DNA of 64,000 nt from Billgrantia bachuensis (GCF_011742165.1 NZ_JAAQTO010000018.1:62001-126000); one strand, 5' to 3'. Counted from the first letter of the stretch, positions 52,561 through 62,785 are shown. Notes: generated by a model not told the origin, from the letters alone. Numbers and translations are program-made.

Positions 52561-52821
52561 ATGGCGCGTGTCACCGTCGAAGATTGTCTGGATAATGTCG
52601 AAAATCGCTTCAAGCTGGTGATGATCTCCACCCAGCGCGCTCGTCAGCTCTCGCGCGGTTCGCGCGACGCCCAGCTGCCGTGGGAAAACGACAAGCCCAC
52701 CGTGATGGCGCTGCGCGAGATCGCCGCCGGGCTGGTCGATCATACCGTGCTGGACGAGCCGATCGAGGCGCCGGTCAGGATTCGCCGCGAAGGCGAACCG
52801 GGCATGTCCTTCGAGGAGTAA
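52561..52821 (+). CDS. rpoZ: RNA polymerase omega subunit
   Basis: 86 residues. The N-terminal [20 protein letters not shown] and the following [12 protein letters not shown] and [13 protein letters not shown] are the conserved omega core that helps assemble beta-prime and forms a ppGpp site. Located between gmk and spoT, 22 bp before spoT, as usual in gammaproteobacteria. Confidence 0.97.
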   Translation: MARVTVEDCLDNVENRFKLVMISTQRARQLSRGSRDAQLPWENDKPTVMALREIAAGLVDHTVLDEPIEAPVRIRREGEPGMSFEE

Positions 52822-52842
52822 GGCTGTCACCAAGGCGCGCTA

Positions 52843-54978
52843 ATGTTCACCATCGACGACCTGGCCGACAGACTCGGCGGCTACCTTCCTCCCGACGAGA
52901 TCCAGCAGGTCAAGCGCGCCTTCTACTATGCCGAGCAGGCCCATGACGGCCAGCGCCGGCGTTCCGGCGAACCCTATGTGACCCACCCTCTCGCCGTGGC
53001 CAATATCCTCGCCAACATGCACATGGATCATCAGAGCCTGATGTCGGCCATGTTGCATGATGTGATCGAGGATACCGGCGTCTCCAAGGAGGCGCTCGCC
53101 GAGCAGTTCGGCAAGCCGGTGGCGGAGCTGGTCGATGGCGTCTCGAAGCTGACCCAGATCACCTTCGAGGACAAGGCCGTCGCCCAGGCCGAAAACTTCC
53201 AGAAGATGGTACTGGCGATGTCGCGCGACATCCGCGTGATCATCGTCAAGCTCGCCGACCGCCTGCACAACATGCGCACCCTGGGCGCCCTTCGCCCCGA
53301 GAAGAAGCGCCGTATCGCCCGCGAGACGCTGGAGATCTACGCCCGCATCGCCAGCCGCCTGGGCATCAACACCATTCGCGTGGAGCTCGAGGATCTCTCC
53401 TTCCAGGCGCTGCACCCGATGCGCGCCGAGCGCATCAAGCGCGCCGTCTCCAGCGCTCGTGGCCACCGCCGCTCGGCGATTCGCCAGATCCAGAATGCCC
53501 TGCAGAGGAGCCTCGACGACGAGGGCCTGCCGGGCACCGTGGTGGGCCGCCAGAAGCACCTGCTGTCGATCTACAAGAAGATGCGCGACCAGCGCAAGCC
53601 GTTCGCCGAGATCATGGACGTGTTCGGTTTTCGCATCATCACCGAGGACGTCGACAGCTGCTATCGCATCCTCGGCGTGGTGCATAACCTCTACAAGCCG
53701 GTACCGGGGCGCTTCAAGGACTACATCGCCATTCCCAAGGCCAATGGCTACCAGAGCCTGCATACCACCCTGTTCGGCAGCGGCGGCATGCCCATCGAGG
53801 TACAGATCCGAACCCGCGAGATGGAGGCCATGGCCAACAACGGCATCGCCGCCCACTGGCTCTACAAGGCTGGCCAGACCGACCATCCCATCGCCGAGGG
53901 CAGCCACGCCCGCGCCCGCGAGTGGGTCAAGGGGCTGCTCGAGATGCAGCGCCACGCCGGCGACTCGCTGGAGTTCATCGAGCACGTCAAGAACGACCTG
54001 TTCCCCGACGACATCTACGTGTTCACGCCGCGCGGCGACATCATGGAGCTGCCCCAAGGCGCCACGGTGATCGACTTCGCCTACGCCGTGCATACCGACA
54101 TCGGTAACAGCTGCATCGCTTGTCGCATCGATCGCCATCTGGCGCCGCTCTCCACCCGCCTCGAGAGCGGGCAGACGCTGGAGATCATCACCGCACCCGG
54201 GGCGCGGCCCAACCTGGCCTGGCTCAACTTCGTAGTCACCGCCAAGGCACGCTCGGCGATCCGCCATGCGCTCAAGCACCAACAGCACACCGAAGCGGTG
54301 CAACTCGGCCGGCGCCTGCTCAACAAGGCCTTGGCCGATTTCGAGACCAGCCTGGAGGAGCTGCCGGAGAATGTGTTGCCGGAGCTGCTGGATGAGCTGT
54401 CGCTGAGGGGCGAGGAGAGCCTGCTGGAATCGATCGGCCTCGGCACGCGGGTGGCCCATGTGGTGGCACGCCGCCTGGTCGACCTGCTCCATGGCGACTC
54501 GGCCGAAGCCAGCGAACGTGTGCTCACGCCTCAGGGACCCATCGTAATCAGTGGCGCCGAGGGCATGGTGATCAAGTTCGCTCGCTGCTGCCACCCGCTG
54601 CCGGGCGACCCGGTGGTCGGCCATCTCTCGGTAGGCAAGGGCATCGTGGTGCACCGTACCGAGTGCCGTAACCTCGACGAGCTGAAGAACGATCCCGACA
54701 AGCTGTTCGCGCTGGAGTGGTCCGATCAGATCAGCGAGGACTTCCCGGTGGCGCTGCGTATCGAGATCGAGAGCCGCCGCGGATTGGTCGCCGAACTCGC
54801 CAGCCTGGTCACCGACGCCGACGCCAACATCGAGCGTATCGGCATCGAGGAGCGTGACGCCCGCCTCTCCATCGTGCATCTGACCCTGGCAGTACGCGAT
54901 CGCGTGCATCTGGCGCGCCTCATCAAGCGCATCCGCAACCTGTCCCACGTCGGCAAGATCACCCGCGTAGGCAACTGA
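52843..54978 (+). CDS. spoT: Bifunctional (p)ppGpp synthetase/hydrolase SpoT
   Basis: 711 residues. HD hydrolase domain with [11 protein letters not shown] near residue 65 and an intact [13 protein letters not shown] near 140; synthetase domain with [20 protein letters not shown] near 260 and [12 protein letters not shown] near 300; TGS domain ([20 protein letters not shown] near 390); conserved-Cys [10 protein letters not shown] region near 580; and a C-terminal ACT domain. Both catalytic halves look complete enough for SpoT-type dual activity, with hydrolysis dominant. Follows rpoZ; a strong terminator lies 11 bp beyond its stop. Confidence 0.97.
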   Translation: MFTIDDLADRLGGYLPPDEIQQVKRAFYYAEQAHDGQRRRSGEPYVTHPLAVANILANMHMDHQSLMSAMLHDVIEDTGVSKEALAEQFGKPVAELVDGVSKLTQITFEDKAVAQAENFQKMVLAMSRDIRVIIVKLADRLHNMRTLGALRPEKKRRIARETLEIYARIASRLGINTIRVELEDLSFQALHPMRAERIKRAVSSARGHRRSAIRQIQNALQRSLDDEGLPGTVVGRQKHLLSIYKKMRDQRKPFAEIMDVFGFRIITEDVDSCYRILGVVHNLYKPVPGRFKDYIAIPKANGYQSLHTTLFGSGGMPIEVQIRTREMEAMANNGIAAHWLYKAGQTDHPIAEGSHARAREWVKGLLEMQRHAGDSLEFIEHVKNDLFPDDIYVFTPRGDIMELPQGATVIDFAYAVHTDIGNSCIACRIDRHLAPLSTRLESGQTLEIITAPGARPNLAWLNFVVTAKARSAIRHALKHQQHTEAVQLGRRLLNKALADFETSLEELPENVLPELLDELSLRGEESLLESIGLGTRVAHVVARRLVDLLHGDSAEASERVLTPQGPIVISGAEGMVIKFARCCHPLPGDPVVGHLSVGKGIVVHRTECRNLDELKNDPDKLFALEWSDQISEDFPVALRIEIESRRGLVAELASLVTDADANIERIGIEERDARLSIVHLTLAVRDRVHLARLIKRIRNLSHVGKITRVGN

Positions 54979-54988
54979 ACCCGTTTCG

Positions 54989-55023
54989 ACCCGTTCGCCG
55001 CCGCCCGCGGCGGACGGGTTTTT
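54989..55023 (+). terminator. Intrinsic terminator after spoT
   Basis: ACCCG-TTC-GCCGCCG, loop CCC..., CGGCGGA-CGGGT followed by TTTTT (55019-55023). The stem is GC-rich and stands between spoT and ridA, so ridA has its own promoter or relies on read-through. Confidence 0.75.
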
Positions 55024-55067
55024 CATTGACCCTTGCGACACAACGCGAACATCACAAGGAGAGCGTC

Positions 55068-55457
55068 ATGAGCAACAAGGCCGTCATCAATACCGAAAAG
55101 GCTCCCGCCGCCATCGGCCCTTACTCCCAGGCCATCAAGGCCGGCAACACCGTTTACCTTTCCGGCCAGATCCCGCTGGATCCGGCCACCATGGAACTGG
55201 TCTCCGATGACTTCGAGGCCCAGGCACGCCAGGTCTTCACCAACCTCAAGGCGGTATGCGAAGAGGCCGCCGGCTCGCTCGGCGAGATCGTCAAGATCAA
55301 CCTCTACCTGGTCGACCTGGGCAACTTCGCCATCGTCAACCAGGTCATGGAGGAGTTTTTCGCCAAGCCTTATCCGGCCCGCGCCGCGGTGGGCGTGAAG
55401 GCGCTACCCAAAGGGGCGCAGTTCGAAGCGGAAGCGGTGATGGTGATAGGAGATTGA
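55068..55457 (+). CDS. ridA: RidA family reactive intermediate/imine deaminase
   Basis: 129 residues from ATG 55068 (AAGGAGAG site 5 bp upstream). Signature segments: [22 protein letters not shown] at the start (given in part), [14 protein letters not shown], and the C-terminal [21 protein letters not shown] with the conserved Arg and Glu. It hydrolyses 2-aminoacrylate and related enamines made by PLP enzymes. A ridA gene after spoT is a common arrangement. Ends 8 bp before thpR. Confidence 0.95.
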   Translation: MSNKAVINTEKAPAAIGPYSQAIKAGNTVYLSGQIPLDPATMELVSDDFEAQARQVFTNLKAVCEEAAGSLGEIVKINLYLVDLGNFAIVNQVMEEFFAKPYPARAAVGVKALPKGAQFEAEAVMVIGD

Positions 55458-55464
55458 GGCAAGC

Positions 55465-55977
55465 GTGCGCCTCTTTCTGGCCCTGATGCCGCCGCCTGCG
55501 CTGCGAGAGCGGCTTGGCGAGCTGGCGGATACTGCCCATGCCCGCTGTGGCGGGCGCCGCATGCCCGATGAGAGCCTGCACCTGACGCTGGCCTTTCTCG
55601 GCGACGTGGAGGAAGCGAGCGCGGCCGAACTGGTCGAATGGGTACAAGGCCTCACCATCCCACCCGGCGAGTGGCACCTCGACTGCTGGGGCGGCTTTCG
55701 CCGCCCCGGCATCGTCTGGGTCGGCGCTCAGGCAGCCGACCCGGCCCTGGTGCGGCTGCAAGGGCAGTTATGGGGCACCCTCGAGCCGCTCGGTTTCGGC
55801 ACGCGCCCCGCCAAGTTCGTTCCCCACGTCACTCTGCTGCGACGCGCTGCCACACTTCAGCTGGAAGACCTTCCCCCCATTGAGCTGCCATGGTCCTATA
55901 ATCAGCTTGAGCTGATTGAATCGACTACGGATGAGCGAGGTGTCCGATACCGGAGCCTGGCCATATCGCAGGGCTGA
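55465..55977 (+). CDS. thpR: RNA 2',3'-cyclic phosphodiesterase (2'-5' RNA ligase family)
   Basis: 170 residues starting with GTG at 55465, 8 bp after ridA. The two HxT(L) motifs that form the active site are present: HLTLAFLG near residue 42 and HVTLLRRA near 125. RLFLALMPP at the N-terminus is typical. It opens 2',3'-cyclic phosphates on RNA ends, as established for the family. Probably co-transcribed with ridA. Confidence 0.9.
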   Translation: MRLFLALMPPPALRERLGELADTAHARCGGRRMPDESLHLTLAFLGDVEEASAAELVEWVQGLTIPPGEWHLDCWGGFRRPGIVWVGAQAADPALVRLQGQLWGTLEPLGFGTRPAKFVPHVTLLRRAATLQLEDLPPIELPWSYNQLELIESTTDERGVRYRSLAISQG

Positions 55978-56050
55978 GCCCAGAAGAAGAAGTGCGACCA
56001 ATTGGCGACCCGTTATTGGCGAGCAAGAAAGTGGAGGGGGAGTGTTCCGG

Positions 56051-56548
56051 ATGAAGCGCCAAGCTGCAAGCCTATGCGCCGGCCTGGCCATGGCCGCCAG
56101 CCAGGCCTGTCTGGCCGATCTTTACGTGGCAGGTGGCATTACCAGCGAAACGGCCGCCGCCGCTCGAGTCGAATTCGACACCATGATTGGCCTCGATCGC
56201 CTGCATCCGCAGCTCGACCTGCGCCTGGCCACCGGCCTGCTGCTGCTGGAAGGTGACGAGAGCGACGAGAACGCCGCCTGGCTGCTCACCCCCATGCTGC
56301 GCTATACCTTCGCCGGGGAGCGTAAAGTCTTCGTCGAGGGGGGTATCGGCGCTGCGATTTTTCTCGACGCGCGAATAGGCTCACGAGACCTTTCGACGGC
56401 TTTCCAGTTCCAGGATCGCCTGGCCCTTGGAGGCTCGATAGGGCCTGGCGAGCTTTCATTGAGCTTCACGCACTATTCCAATGGAGGCATCAAGGACCCC
56501 AACGAGGGCATCGAGGTACTGGCCCTGGGCTACCGCTTGGCGCTGTGA
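56051..56548 (+). CDS. pagL: PagL-like lipid A 3-O-deacylase
   Basis: 165 residues from ATG 56051; the open frame extends to 55916 but only the later start has a signal peptide (KRQAASLCAGLAMAASQACLA) and a GGAGGGGGAG site. The mature part is a small beta-barrel-like protein. The C-terminal FTHYSNGGIKDPNEGIEVLA carries the His-x-Ser and following Glu expected for the PagL catalytic triad. PagL removes the 3-O acyl chain of lipid A at the outer membrane. The gene stands between metabolic core genes and ends at a shared bidirectional hairpin. Confidence 0.8.
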   Translation: MKRQAASLCAGLAMAASQACLADLYVAGGITSETAAAARVEFDTMIGLDRLHPQLDLRLATGLLLLEGDESDENAAWLLTPMLRYTFAGERKVFVEGGIGAAIFLDARIGSRDLSTAFQFQDRLALGGSIGPGELSLSFTHYSNGGIKDPNEGIEVLALGYRLAL

Positions 56549-56564
56549 GCGTCGGGCACCGAAC

Positions 56565-56600
56565 CGACGGGCGGTGCACTGCTGCCCGCACCGCCCGTCG
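56565..56600. terminator. Bidirectional hairpin between convergent pagL and SDR genes
   Basis: CGACGGGCGGTGC (56565-56577), 10 nt loop, GCACCGCCCGTCG (56588-56600): a perfect 13 bp stem between two converging genes. No T run on either side. Confidence 0.6.
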
Positions 56601-56613
56601 CATCAAGACCTCA

Positions 56614-57528
56614 TCAGACCGGCTCGGCCAGGAAGCCGCCCTCTTTCATTACCTGGGCATAGCCTTCGCGATAGCTGGGGTAGCGGAAGACGTAGCCCGT
56701 CTCGAGCAGGCGCGAGTTGTCGCAGCGCTTGCTGGCGCGCTTGCGCAAGGGTGCCTGGATCACTTCGGTGGGTTCCACCTTGAGCTGGCCGGCGAGCCAT
56801 AGCATGACCTCGTGGAGCGGCTCCGCTGCGCAGTCGCTGGCCAGGTAGAGGTCGTCGAGCGGCTTGCCCGCCATATCGAGGCCGATCAGATGGGCCAGCA
56901 CACCGGCACAGTCGTCGCGATGTATGCGGTTGGAGTACATGGGCGGAGCCTTCGGCGCGATGCGTCCTTCCTGCACCTGCCGGATCAGGCGATCCCGACC
57001 CGGACCGTAGATGCCGGAGAAGCGTACCGTGGTGCCGGCCAAGGCACTCTCGCGCAGGGCCTGCTCGGCCTCGCGCATCACCGTCCCGGAGAAACCGGCC
57101 GCTTCCGCCGGACTCTCCTCATCGACCCGCTCGCCCTCCTTCTGTGCGTAGACGCTGGTGGAAGAGACGAAGAACAGGCGCTTCGGCACCTCCTCACGAC
57201 CCTCGTAGGTGCGCAGCACTGCCTTGAGGCCATCGCGGTAGGCGGTCCGATAGGCCGCCTCGTCGAAGCGGTCGGCGCTGAGGATGTAGACCACATAGTC
57301 GGCATCGGGCAGCGCTGACAGCGCGTCTTCGTCGACCAGGTCGAGCGCCAGCGGCTCGATGCCGGTGCCCTCCAGCGCTGCGGCACTGCGGCGAGCGCCG
57401 ATCACGCGATGACCGGCCCCCAGCAGCTCCCTGCCGAGCACCATTCCAATGTCGCCGCAGCCTAAAATCAGTATTGTCTTCTTCAACTTTCTCTCGCCCC
57501 CTGATAAAAAGTCCCTATTGAAAGTCAT
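56614..57528 (-). CDS. NAD(P)-dependent SDR/epimerase-like protein (YeeZ type)
   Basis: 304 residues from ATG 57528; a TTG at 57486 behind GGGGCGAGAG is an equally good start and puts the Rossmann strand at the N-terminus. Dinucleotide loop ILGCGDIGMVLGRELL, then the VYILSADRFDE region, FVSSTSVYAQKEGERVDEES with the Ser-Tyr of extended SDRs, and VRFSGIYGPGRDRL. Family members are annotated as NAD-dependent epimerases, but few have known substrates. Divergent from oxyR, only about 37-80 bp apart, so it may belong to the oxidative-stress regulon (inference). Confidence 0.8.
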   Translation of the reverse strand: MTFNRDFLSGGERKLKKTILILGCGDIGMVLGRELLGAGHRVIGARRSAAALEGTGIEPLALDLVDEDALSALPDADYVVYILSADRFDEAAYRTAYRDGLKAVLRTYEGREEVPKRLFFVSSTSVYAQKEGERVDEESPAEAAGFSGTVMREAEQALRESALAGTTVRFSGIYGPGRDRLIRQVQEGRIAPKAPPMYSNRIHRDDCAGVLAHLIGLDMAGKPLDDLYLASDCAAEPLHEVMLWLAGQLKVEPTEVIQAPLRKRASKRCDNSRLLETGYVFRYPSYREGYAQVMKEGGFLAEPV

Positions 57529-57565
57529 CTATCGTCCGAGAGGATGCCCACAAGGGCACCAGACT

Positions 57566-58486
57566 ATGACTCTAACAGAACTTCGGTACATCGTAACCTT
57601 GGCGCAGGAGCGCCACTTCGGCAGGGCGGCAGAGCGCTGCTTCGTTTCCCAGCCCACGCTGTCGGTCGCGGTCAAGAAACTCGAGGAAGAGCTCGGCGTG
57701 GCGCTGTTCGAACGCTCCAAGTCGACCGTGCAGGTCACCCCGCTGGGCGAGAAGATCGTCGAGCAGGCCCAGCGCGTGCTGGAGCAGAGCAGCGTGATCA
57801 AGGAGCTGGCCAATGCCGGCAAGGATCAGTTGGCAAGCCCGCTGCGCATCGGCGCCATCTACACCATCGGGCCCTATCTGTTTCCTTACCTGGTACCCGC
57901 GCTGACGCGCAGCGCCCCGCAGATGCCGCTCTACATCGAGGAAGGTTTTACCGCCAATCTGCGGCGCAAGCTGCGTAGCGGCGAACTCGATGCCATTATC
58001 ATCGCACTGCCGTTCACCGAGACCGACGTAGTCACCAAGCCCCTCTACGAGGAGGAATTCGAGGTGCTGATACCGGCCGATCACGCCTGGGCCCAGCGCG
58101 AACGCATCGAGAAGGAGGACCTGCTCAAGGAGCGGCTGCTGCTGCTGGGTGAAGGCCACTGCTTCCGCGACCAGATCCTCGAGGCCTGCCCCGCCATCAG
58201 CCATCAACTCAACAGCCCCAGCAATACCCTGACCGCCGAAGGCGGCTCGCTGGAGACGATCCGCCACATGGTCGCCTCCAAGCTCGGCATCACCGTGCTA
58301 CCGCGTTCGGCCATCGGCACCGGGCATTATGAAAGCGGGCTGCTCACCAGCCGGCCGTTCAAGTCGCCGGCGCCGTCGCGCACCGTGGCGATTGCCTGGC
58401 GCGCCAGCTTCCCGCGGCCCAAGGCGATCGATGCCATCACCGATGCCGTCCGGCAGTTTCACGAGGCGCTTCCCGAATCGGCATGA
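57566..58486 (+). CDS. oxyR: LysR-type peroxide sensor OxyR
   Basis: 306 residues from ATG 57566; the frame extends to 57449 without support. N-terminal LysR HTH (LTELRYIVTLAQERHFGRAA, QPTLSVAVKKLEEELG). The effector domain has both redox cysteines at E. coli-like positions, Cys199 (GEGHCFRD) and Cys208 (LEACPA). On peroxide they form a disulfide and OxyR activates catalase and peroxidase genes. The stop overlaps the recG start (ATGA), the oxyR-recG pair seen in many gammaproteobacteria. Confidence 0.96.
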   Translation: MTLTELRYIVTLAQERHFGRAAERCFVSQPTLSVAVKKLEEELGVALFERSKSTVQVTPLGEKIVEQAQRVLEQSSVIKELANAGKDQLASPLRIGAIYTIGPYLFPYLVPALTRSAPQMPLYIEEGFTANLRRKLRSGELDAIIIALPFTETDVVTKPLYEEEFEVLIPADHAWAQRERIEKEDLLKERLLLLGEGHCFRDQILEACPAISHQLNSPSNTLTAEGGSLETIRHMVASKLGITVLPRSAIGTGHYESGLLTSRPFKSPAPSRTVAIAWRASFPRPKAIDAITDAVRQFHEALPESA

Positions 58487-60564
58487 GCGACCTCGACGCG
58501 CCGATCACCTCCCTCAAGGGCGTCGGGGAAGCGCTGGCCGCGAAGCTGGCACGACTGCGCGTGGAGAGCGTTGCCGACTTGCTGTTCCACCTGCCGTTGC
58601 GCTATCAGGACCGCACCCGGATCACGCCGATCGGCACCCTGCGGGCCGGTCACGAGGCGGTGGTCGAAGGTGAGGTCTCGGCCAGCGAGGTGGTCAAGGG
58701 GCGCCGGCGCAGCCTGCTGGTCAGGCTGCGCGATGGCTCGGGCATCCTCAGCCTGCGTTTTTTCCACTTTTCCCCGGCCCAGCAGCAACAGTTCCGACCG
58801 GGTACCCGGGTGCGCTGCTTCGGCGAGGCCCGGGCCGGCGCCACCGGGCTCGAGATCTATCACCCCGAGTACCGTCTGCTCAGTGCCGATGCCCCGCCGG
58901 TGGAAGATCATCTGACGCCGATCTATCCCACCACCGAGGGGCTGCACCAGACGCGGCTCAGAGCGCTGATCGAGCAGGCCCTGGTTCGACTCGACGAGGC
59001 CCCCGAGGCATTGCCCGACTGGATCGGCGAGGAGCTGCGTGCACGCTTCGGCCTGCCGCAGCTGCACCACTGCCTGCAAGTCCTCCATCGGCCCCCTCCC
59101 GACGCCGACCCCGAGCGCCTGGCCAGCGGCAAGCACCCGGCAACCCGGCGCCTGGCACTGGAGGAGCTGCTGGCCCATCGCCTGAGCCTGCAGCAGGTAC
59201 GCCAGCGGATCCAGCAGGACGGCGCCCCGGCGCTGCCCAGCGGGCGCGGCCTGCAGGCGCGCTTCCTCACCCAACTGCCGTTCTCGCTGACCGGCGCCCA
59301 GCGCCGCGTGCTCGACGAGATCGGTGCGGACCTGGCCCGCGAGGTGCCCATGCTGCGCCTGGTGCAGGGTGACGTGGGCTCGGGCAAGACAGTGGTCGCT
59401 GCCATGGCGGCGCTGTCGGCCATCGCCGGAGACTGCCAGGCGGCGATGATGGCGCCCACCGAGATACTGGCCGAGCAGCACTACCGCACGCTCAAGGCGT
59501 GGTTCGAGCCGCTCGATATCGAGGTGGCGTGGCTGGCCGGGAAGCTCAAGGGCAAAGCACGGCTCGATACCAAGGCCGCCATCCTGGACGGTCGCGCGCG
59601 CATGGTGGTCGGTACCCATGCGCTGTTCCAGGGCGACGTCCACTTCCAGCGCCTGGGGCTCGCCATCGTCGACGAGCAGCATCGTTTCGGCGTGCACCAG
59701 CGCCTGGCACTGCGCGAGAAGGGCGAGGCCGGCGGGCTGACGCCGCACCAACTGGTGATGACGGCCACGCCGATCCCGCGCACCCTGGCGATGAGCGCCT
59801 ATGCCGACCTCGATGTCTCGATCATCGACGAACTGCCGCCCGGGCGCACCCCGGTGAAGACGGTAGTGGTACCCGACGAGCGTCGCCCCGAGGTGGTGGC
59901 ACGCATTCGTCACGCCTGCGCCGAGGGCCGTCAGGCCTATTGGGTCTGCACCCTGATCGAGGAGTCCGACGCGCTGCAGTGCCAGGCCGCCGAGGCGACC
60001 CGCGACGAGCTCACCGAGGCGCTGCCGGAACTCGCCATCGGCCTGGTCCACGGGCGCATGAAGGCCACCGAGAAGGCGGCGGTGATGGATGCCTTCAAGG
60101 CCGGCGAACTCGACCTCTTGGTGGCCACCACGGTAATCGAGGTGGGTGTCGACGTGCCCAATGCCAGCCTGATGATCATCGAGAACCCCGAGCGGCTGGG
60201 GCTTTCGCAACTGCACCAGTTGCGCGGCCGTGTCGGCCGCGGCACCAGCGAGAGCTTCTGCGTGCTGCTCTACCATGGGCCGCTGTCGGCCCACTCCCGC
60301 GAGCGCCTGGCGGTGATGCGCGAGACCACCGACGGTTTTCGTATCGCCGAGAAGGACCTGGAGCTGCGCGGCCCCGGCGAGGTGCTCGGCACCCGCCAGA
60401 CCGGCCTGGCGCAGATGAAGATCGCCGACCTGGAACGCGACACCGACCTGCTGGAGCGCATCGCCCCCCTGGCCGAGGCGCTGCTGGCCAGCCACCCCGA
60501 GGCCAGCCGGCCGCTGATCCGACGCTGGCTGGGCGAAGAAGCGGGCCGCTACGGGCAGGTGTAG
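58483..60564 (+). CDS. recG: ATP-dependent DNA helicase RecG
   Basis: 693 residues. N-terminal wedge/OB domain, then helicase motifs: Walker A LVQGDVGSGKTVVAAMAALS near residue 290, DEQH box IVDEQHRFGVHQRL near 395, motif III MTATPIPRTL, and C-terminal LVHGRMKATEKAAVMDAFKA and LHQLRGRVGRG near 580. RecG regresses stalled forks and branch-migrates Holliday junctions. Coupled to oxyR; converges with the YccS-type gene with a 7 bp gap. Confidence 0.97.
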   Translation: MSDLDAPITSLKGVGEALAAKLARLRVESVADLLFHLPLRYQDRTRITPIGTLRAGHEAVVEGEVSASEVVKGRRRSLLVRLRDGSGILSLRFFHFSPAQQQQFRPGTRVRCFGEARAGATGLEIYHPEYRLLSADAPPVEDHLTPIYPTTEGLHQTRLRALIEQALVRLDEAPEALPDWIGEELRARFGLPQLHHCLQVLHRPPPDADPERLASGKHPATRRLALEELLAHRLSLQQVRQRIQQDGAPALPSGRGLQARFLTQLPFSLTGAQRRVLDEIGADLAREVPMLRLVQGDVGSGKTVVAAMAALSAIAGDCQAAMMAPTEILAEQHYRTLKAWFEPLDIEVAWLAGKLKGKARLDTKAAILDGRARMVVGTHALFQGDVHFQRLGLAIVDEQHRFGVHQRLALREKGEAGGLTPHQLVMTATPIPRTLAMSAYADLDVSIIDELPPGRTPVKTVVVPDERRPEVVARIRHACAEGRQAYWVCTLIEESDALQCQAAEATRDELTEALPELAIGLVHGRMKATEKAAVMDAFKAGELDLLVATTVIEVGVDVPNASLMIIENPERLGLSQLHQLRGRVGRGTSESFCVLLYHGPLSAHSRERLAVMRETTDGFRIAEKDLELRGPGEVLGTRQTGLAQMKIADLERDTDLLERIAPLAEALLASHPEASRPLIRRWLGEEAGRYGQV

Positions 60565-60571
60565 CGGTAGC

Positions 60572-62785
60572 TCATTCGGCACCCACCGCGTCAGCGGTTT
60601 CGCCGCGTTCGTCGCGCACCAAGATCAGGCGCTCGGCGGCTTCGGTCAACGGCCCTAGCTGCTGGGCGATCAGCAGCAATTGCGTCTGCATGGGCCGATA
60701 GCCTTCCTCTTCCGACTCCGACGGCCTGCCTTCGAGCCGCGCCAGCAACGCCTCGCGCGCTTCCTCGAGCCCGGCGGTGGCTACGCGTCGGGCCAGATAG
60801 TCCGCCAACGATTGCAGATAATCGGCAATGCGTTGTCCCTCGATCAGCAGCCGGGCATCGTGCGCCTCCTCGCCGAGCCGCTGTCGATGGGCCCCGAGAG
60901 CCGAAAGATAGCCCAGCAGCGTATGCGACAGCACCAGGAAGCGGAAGCCGTCGTCGGCGACGCGCTTGCGATAGGGCTCGGGCTCCTGCAGCACGTTGGC
61001 CAGCAGCGTCGACAGTGCCGCATCGGCGTTGTGCGCATTGCGCCGAGCCAGGCGATAAGCGAGGTCATCCTGTTTGCCGCTCTCGTACTGGTGCAGGATC
61101 TCTTTCAGGTAACTGTGGCTGGCAATGATCGCATTGGCTGCCTCGCGATGGAGCCGGCGTCCCTGCCAATCAGGCAGGATGAAGAACACGGCGGCACCGG
61201 CAATCAGCGCGCCGAGAAGGGTGTCGAAGAGCCGCGGCAGGATCAGGTCGAAGCCGTCGCCGACCTGGTTGAAGCTGCACAGCACCAATAGCGTGATGGC
61301 GGCGGTGGCGATGATGTAGTGCTTCTCGCGGGTGGCGAAGAAGGTTACGCCGGCAATCACCGCAATCAGGATCTGCAGCAGCGCGGAGGGAAACAGCGTG
61401 ATCGACGCCCAGCCGACCATCAACCCCAGCACGGTGCCGGCGATGCGCTGGGTCAGGAAGCGCCGGGTAGCGGCGAAATTGGGGCGACACACGAACAGCG
61501 TGGTGAGCAGAATCCAGAAGCCCTGGGTGGGATGGGTCGACTGTAGCAGCGCGTATCCCGCCAGCAGCGCGATGGGCAGGCGAATGGCATGCCGGAAGGT
61601 GGGTGAACCCACCGTGAGGTTGAGGCGTATGCGCTCCCAGGCCTCCTTCACGCTTTCGGGCGAGCGGTTGAACAGTGCCGCATCGCCCGGGTCATCGCCG
61701 GCATCCGGGTTGTGTCCCGTGGCTAGCCGCTCCTCGAGGGTGGCGAGATTGTCGGCCAGGGCGTTGAGCGAAGGTAACAGCTCCCGCCACGCTGGGTTGC
61801 GCATGGCGCGCAGGTGCTCGATGGAGGCGCGCAGGTCGGCGAGTGCCTGCTCGCTCTGGTCGTGCTCGAAGGGACGGTCGAGCAACAGCGCCTTGCCCAG
61901 CCGTTTGCACGCATGGCCCTGCTGGTCGAGCAAACGCTGGCAGCGAAACAGCACGTCGTGATGGAAGAACGCCTCGGTCAGCCGGGCATAGGGGTAGTGC
62001 GTGGAGCTGGCGCGCTCGTGAATCTCTTGGGCAATGAAGTAGATGCGCAGGTAGCGGTTGAGCTTGCCCTCACCGCGCTGCCCTTCGAGTCGGCGGAAGA
62101 TCATCTCCTTGGCCTGGTTGAGCGCCGTCACTACCCTGCCGTTCTGCTGCGCCAGCGCCAGGCGGCGCGCCTCGATGTCGATGCCGCGCAGCGGCTCGAA
62201 CAGCGTCGCCTTGAGCATCAAGTATCTGCCCAGCTCGCGATAGAGCTGAGCCATGCTCTGCTTGACCGGCTGGCGCGAGAAGAGCGCACACCAGATCACC
62301 GAGATCGCGCCGTACCAGGCCGCCCCCGAGAGAATCAGCAGCGTCTGATCCCAGTCACCCGCCTGCGGTACGCCACCGTGATGCTCGATGTTGATCATGG
62401 TGTAAATGGAGAGGATCAGCGTGCCGGAGGCGATGGTGGCATAGCGCTGCCCCACCGCCCCGAGCATGATCAGCACGAAGGTCGCCACCCCCAGCCCCAG
62501 GGCGAACAGCCACGGCCAGGGAAACAGCCAGCGCACGACGAGCGCCGCCGCGGCAAAGCAGACCAGCGTGACCGCGAGCGCCTGCAGGCGACCTTGCCAG
62601 CTGTCGTCGGTCTCCGACAGCGCGCTGGCGATGATGCCCAGAAACAGCGGGATCACCAAGCTGATGTCGGCCAACGACCAGCTCAGCAGCAGCGCCCCGC
62701 TGAAGGCAAGGAAGACCCTCAGGCTGTAGGCGAACTTGTCCAGCGTCCACAGACGCCGCAGTGAGAGCGATAGCGAGGTCGGCAT
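60572..62785 (-). CDS. yccS: YccS/YhfK-type FUSC family membrane protein
   Basis: 737 residues, close to the E. coli YccS/YhfK length. Two sets of about five to six hydrophobic segments (residues 20-165 and 405-530) are separated by a soluble helical region. VGSPTFRHAIRLPIALLAGY and TQGFWILLTTLFVCRPNFAA, then TRRFLTQRIAGTVLGLMVGW, are hallmarks of the FUSC/aromatic-acid-exporter-like family. Role in cells is not firmly known; export of hydrophobic acids is a common suggestion. Expressed alone, upstream region divergent from DUF3100. Confidence 0.88.
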   Translation of the reverse strand: MPTSLSLSLRRLWTLDKFAYSLRVFLAFSGALLLSWSLADISLVIPLFLGIIASALSETDDSWQGRLQALAVTLVCFAAAALVVRWLFPWPWLFALGLGVATFVLIMLGAVGQRYATIASGTLILSIYTMINIEHHGGVPQAGDWDQTLLILSGAAWYGAISVIWCALFSRQPVKQSMAQLYRELGRYLMLKATLFEPLRGIDIEARRLALAQQNGRVVTALNQAKEMIFRRLEGQRGEGKLNRYLRIYFIAQEIHERASSTHYPYARLTEAFFHHDVLFRCQRLLDQQGHACKRLGKALLLDRPFEHDQSEQALADLRASIEHLRAMRNPAWRELLPSLNALADNLATLEERLATGHNPDAGDDPGDAALFNRSPESVKEAWERIRLNLTVGSPTFRHAIRLPIALLAGYALLQSTHPTQGFWILLTTLFVCRPNFAATRRFLTQRIAGTVLGLMVGWASITLFPSALLQILIAVIAGVTFFATREKHYIIATAAITLLVLCSFNQVGDGFDLILPRLFDTLLGALIAGAAVFFILPDWQGRRLHREAANAIIASHSYLKEILHQYESGKQDDLAYRLARRNAHNADAALSTLLANVLQEPEPYRKRVADDGFRFLVLSHTLLGYLSALGAHRQRLGEEAHDARLLIEGQRIADYLQSLADYLARRVATAGLEEAREALLARLEGRPSESEEEGYRPMQTQLLLIAQQLGPLTEAAERLILVRDERGETADAVGAE

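Noticed and set aside
52840..55041. 733-residue open frame antisense to spoT
   Set aside because: A composition shadow of the high-GC gene: no ribosome site, Ala/Gly/Val/His-rich product without family motifs, and spoT on the other strand is unmistakable.
58459..60582. 707-residue open frame antisense to recG
   Set aside because: Same reason: a mirror of recG codon bias with no recognisable domain.
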